Source of the DNA: an uncultured Butyricicoccus sp.
GTDB taxonomy: Bacteria; Bacillota; Clostridia; Oscillospirales; Butyricicoccaceae
NCBI GenBank assembly: GCA_944384745.1
Contig: CALWUO010000009.1
Span: 1-63,682 of the forward strand
Direction of reading: 5' to 3'
Length of the DNA stretch: 63,682 bases
Below the pieces are notes generated by a model that was not told where the DNA came from, searched no databases, and saw only the letters and a program-made list of their open reading frames with translations. The number at the start of each line of letters is the position of its first letter. Position 1 is the first letter of the stretch. The translations under genes were made by a program, and so were the position numbers. Positions 61,974 through 63,682 of this stretch are shown here, one piece after another.

Positions 61974-63188
61974 TCAGAATGAATTAAGATTATTTGTTAA
62001 AATATCAATTCCATGTTTTGATACTGCTAAATAGTAACTCTGTGTAACTTTTCCGCTTGCGTGCCCCATTTGATTACAAAGAATATGTGTAGGAGTGTTC
62101 ATCTCTGCAAGTCGTGTACCATAAGTATGGCGTAAATAATGATATTTAAAGTCAATCCCTAATTTCTGCTTTATAGTTCGCGAATGATATTTCATAGAGT
62201 TTACTGTTTGTATTTTCCCATTTGATAAGCTATTTACAAGTTCTAAAGATGAAATTTGTTTTCCATCAATATCTATAATAAATGTTTGGTTTTGTAGTCT
62301 ATTGGCTTTCATAGAAATTGCATTTTCTTTATTCTTTTTATCCAATAGAGTAAAATATTTCTTTAGCTTTTGGCTCATATATACAATTCTGCGGGCGTTA
62401 CGCGTTTTAGGTGGAACAAGTTTTATAATACCGTCTTGATATTGCATTTGTCTATCAATTATTATAGTGCCACGTTTGACATCTATATTTGACCATTTCA
62501 AACCATAACATTCATTTATACGCAATCCACAATATCTTCCTAAATAATATGCAGTTTCTGCATTAGTGCCCGCAAAATATTCATCAAGTTGCAAACATTC
62601 TTCATATGAAAATGCTATTATAGCAACATCTTCTTCTGCTTTCATTTTAGGCATTGATATTCTCACATCTTTATTAACACAAAGTTTATTATAAGTATCA
62701 ACGTCTAAATAATTACGTGAATATGCTTGACCAAAAATCAAATAAAACATCTTTAAAAAACTTTCTACATAGCGATATGCACGCCCTTCTGTATAATACA
62801 ATTCTGAAAGATAATCGTTTACTTCTGCCGCACTTATTTCATCTACATATCTTTTGGAAAAACGCTCTTTTAAATGGTTATTCCATAAACTATCTTGTTT
62901 TTTTATTGTTGTGTACGCTTTTCCACTTCTTCCATTTTCACAGTATATTTGATATACTTTTCCAACGGTCATGCGTGGAGTTTCTGCCTTTTGATTACGT
63001 GTCAATTTATCACGTGTTAAAGCTGCCTCGCGTGCCTTAATTGCTGCTTTCTCAGTCTTTAATGGTTTACCATTTTCATCTTTAGTTCTTTTTACATCTT
63101 TCTTTTTACCATCTAGCATATATGTATATCGAAAACCCCAATATCCATTATCTAGCTGATATACTCCTGTTGACATTGTATCGTTCAT
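61974..63188 (-). CDS. Tyrosine-type site-specific integrase
   Basis: Start at ATG 63188 (MNDTMSTGVYQL) with AGGAGG upstream; an extension to 63284 lacks a ribosome site. The 404-residue protein has an AP2-like arm-binding N domain (GYWGFRYTYMLDGKK), a SAM-like core-binding domain (about 75-175) and a catalytic domain with Arg in YCGLRINE, HYLRHTYG, MGHASGK and the nucleophile Tyr in TQSYYL. It integrates and excises the element. The gene lies at the end of the element, as is usual, beside the right-end repeats. Confidence 0.93.
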   Translation of the reverse strand: MNDTMSTGVYQLDNGYWGFRYTYMLDGKKKDVKRTKDENGKPLKTEKAAIKAREAALTRDKLTRNQKAETPRMTVGKVYQIYCENGRSGKAYTTIKKQDSLWNNHLKERFSKRYVDEISAAEVNDYLSELYYTEGRAYRYVESFLKMFYLIFGQAYSRNYLDVDTYNKLCVNKDVRISMPKMKAEEDVAIIAFSYEECLQLDEYFAGTNAETAYYLGRYCGLRINECYGLKWSNIDVKRGTIIIDRQMQYQDGIIKLVPPKTRNARRIVYMSQKLKKYFTLLDKKNKENAISMKANRLQNQTFIIDIDGKQISSLELVNSLSNGKIQTVNSMKYHSRTIKQKLGIDFKYHYLRHTYGTRLAEMNTPTHILCNQMGHASGKVTQSYYLAVSKHGIDILTNNLNSF

Positions 63189-63203
63189 GTTAGTCCTCCT
63201 ATG

Positions 63204-63264
63204 GTGGAAAATAGTGGACTTTTTCAAAATACAATTTACACTTTTAACAGTAGCAGAGTGGAAA
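63204..63264. repeat. Right-end GTGGAAA-type repeats
   Basis: GTGGAAAAT at 63204-63212, AGTGGA at 63213-63218 and AGTGGAAAAT at 63257-63266, just before the integrase gene. The same core occurs at the left end (58452-58526), so they may be integrase arm sites or parts of attL/attR. Confidence 0.55.
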
Positions 63265-63299
63265 ATAAATTCCCCAAAATACAACTTTATTTCTAAACT

Positions 63300-63682
63300 T
63301 ATTTAGGATGTATCTGAAAACTGAAAAATGCACAAAAATATGATATACTGTCAATAGACAGGAGATGGTGTAGCATGGCAAAAAGATATGAACTAAGTGA
63401 TAGTGAATGGGAAAAGATAGAACATTTATTTGCTAAATCACGCACAGGACGACCACAAAAGTGGAATAATAGGACAATGTTTGATGCAATACTTTGGATT
63501 GCCCGAAGTGGAGCACGATGGGAAGATATGCCTAATCGTTATCCACCACATCAAAGTGTATATAGCCGCTTTTGCAAATGGCGAGATAATGGCACTTTAG
63601 AGGCGATATTTCACGCATTAAGTGCGGATGCAGACTTAGAAAATTTAAGTATAGATAGTACATGTGTAAAGGCACATCCACA
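63300..63682 (+). mobile_element. IS5-type insertion sequence, left part only
   Basis: Starts near the stretch TTTAGGATGTATCTGAAAA (about 63302), which could be the left end preceded by a TTA duplication, and continues past the window. The right end is not visible, so ends and target duplication are unproven. Confidence 0.6.
63375..63682 (+). CDS. IS5-family transposase, truncated at window end
   Basis: Begins at ATG 63375 after AGGAGATGG. The first 102 codons read MAKRYELSDSEWEKIEHLF, then GRPQKWNNRTMFDAILWIARSGARWEDMP and YPPHQSVYSRFCKW, the N-terminal domain of IS5/IS427-type DDE transposases. Near the end, SIDSTCVKAHP supplies the first Asp of the catalytic triad. The rest lies beyond the window. 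Confidence 0.9.
   Translation, partial: MAKRYELSDSEWEKIEHLFAKSRTGRPQKWNNRTMFDAILWIARSGARWEDMPNRYPPHQSVYSRFCKWRDNGTLEAIFHALSADADLENLSIDSTCVKAHP

Larger units (their letters stand above)
58447..63300. mobile_element. Compact integrated mobile element (about 4.9 kb)
   Basis: The stretch holds a serine recombinase, small DNA-binding proteins, a membrane protein, a nonsense-interrupted small gene and a tyrosine integrase. These are divergent operons around an AT-rich control region. Similar AGTGGAAAA-type repeats occur at both outer ends (58452-58526 and 63204-63264). No relaxase, capsid or conjugation gene is present, so it is probably a decayed or helper-dependent element. Exact attachment sites cannot be fixed because the far end may lie beyond the IS. 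Confidence 0.65.

Noticed and set aside
1..63682. CRISPR array, rRNA, tmRNA, SRP RNA or conjugation genes
   Set aside because: No regularly spaced repeats and no matching conserved blocks were seen on either strand.

Overview
The window is AT-rich bacterial DNA whose gene order and regulatory signals fit an anaerobic, endospore-forming member of the Clostridia, probably a gut Oscillospiraceae/Ruminococcaceae-type bacterium (inference). The supporting evidence is a YunB-type sporulation gene, an oxygen-sensitive class III ribonucleotide reductase (NrdD/NrdG), a rubrerythrin with its Rrf2 regulator, the Firmicutes ylxM-ffh-rpsP-khpA-rimM-trmD block, a complete WalRKHI-MurA-WalJ-RlmH block and a GlgC/GlgD glycogen operon. 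Intergenic regions repeatedly show near-consensus sigma-A promoters (TTGACA, 17 bp, TATAAT) and T-tailed hairpins.

Layout. 1-2.2 kb (minus): a MarR regulator, an old-yellow-enzyme-like reductase and a flavodoxin. This is the bilQ-bilR-bilS arrangement, and the reductase carries HGDR at residues 164-167, so it is very probably the bilirubin reductase operon. 2.2-9.3 kb (plus): yunB, a YheO-type regulator, a small protein plus NlpC/P60 hydrolase behind two perfect WalR-box matches, mtaB, an SLH protein, a Cys-rich micro-membrane protein, efp and a CD1247-type zinc-ribbon protein. 9.3-9.5 kb (minus): an apparently unannotated structured small RNA with its own promoter and terminator. 9.5-14.3 kb (minus): a PfkB sugar-phosphate kinase and the trmD/rimM/khpA/rpsP/ffh/ylxM block. 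14.4-18.7 kb (plus): the YfmF/YfmH peptidase-like pair (linked to EF-P modification), lgt and folD. 18.7-21.8 kb (minus): nrdD-nrdG-dut with an NrdR-like box. 22-30 kb: a nitroreductase, then on the minus strand walR-walK-walH-walI, a terminator, murA-walJ-rlmH. 30-41 kb (minus): glgB-glgC-glgD-glgA-glgP, then a GH13 enzyme and a Nudix hydrolase that lead into walR. 41-45 kb (minus): cysteine desulfurase-thiI-cinA. 45-51 kb: purA, a ParB-like/BMP fusion with a phosphoesterase, an MsmX-type ATPase and an AraC regulator. 51-54.6 kb (minus): uxuA-uxuB and a GntR regulator. 54.7-58.4 kb: a small lipoprotein, murD, RNase P RNA, two tRNA-Leu genes, and Rrf2-rubrerythrin.

From about 58.45 kb to 63.3 kb is a compact integrated element: a serine recombinase with a palindromic upstream region, small DNA-binding and membrane proteins, a divergent AT-rich control region, a nonsense-interrupted small gene and a tyrosine integrase. 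Both ends carry AGTGGAAAA-type repeats. An IS5-type transposase begins beside it and runs off the window.

How the parts work together: WalRK and its probable target, the NlpC/P60 hydrolase operon, lie in the same window. EF-P and two proteins linked to its modification are also both present. Glycogen is built by GlgBCDA, degraded by GlgP and possibly the GH13 enzyme, and this cluster leads directly into the cell-wall regulatory operon. No CRISPR array, rRNA or conjugation gene was seen.
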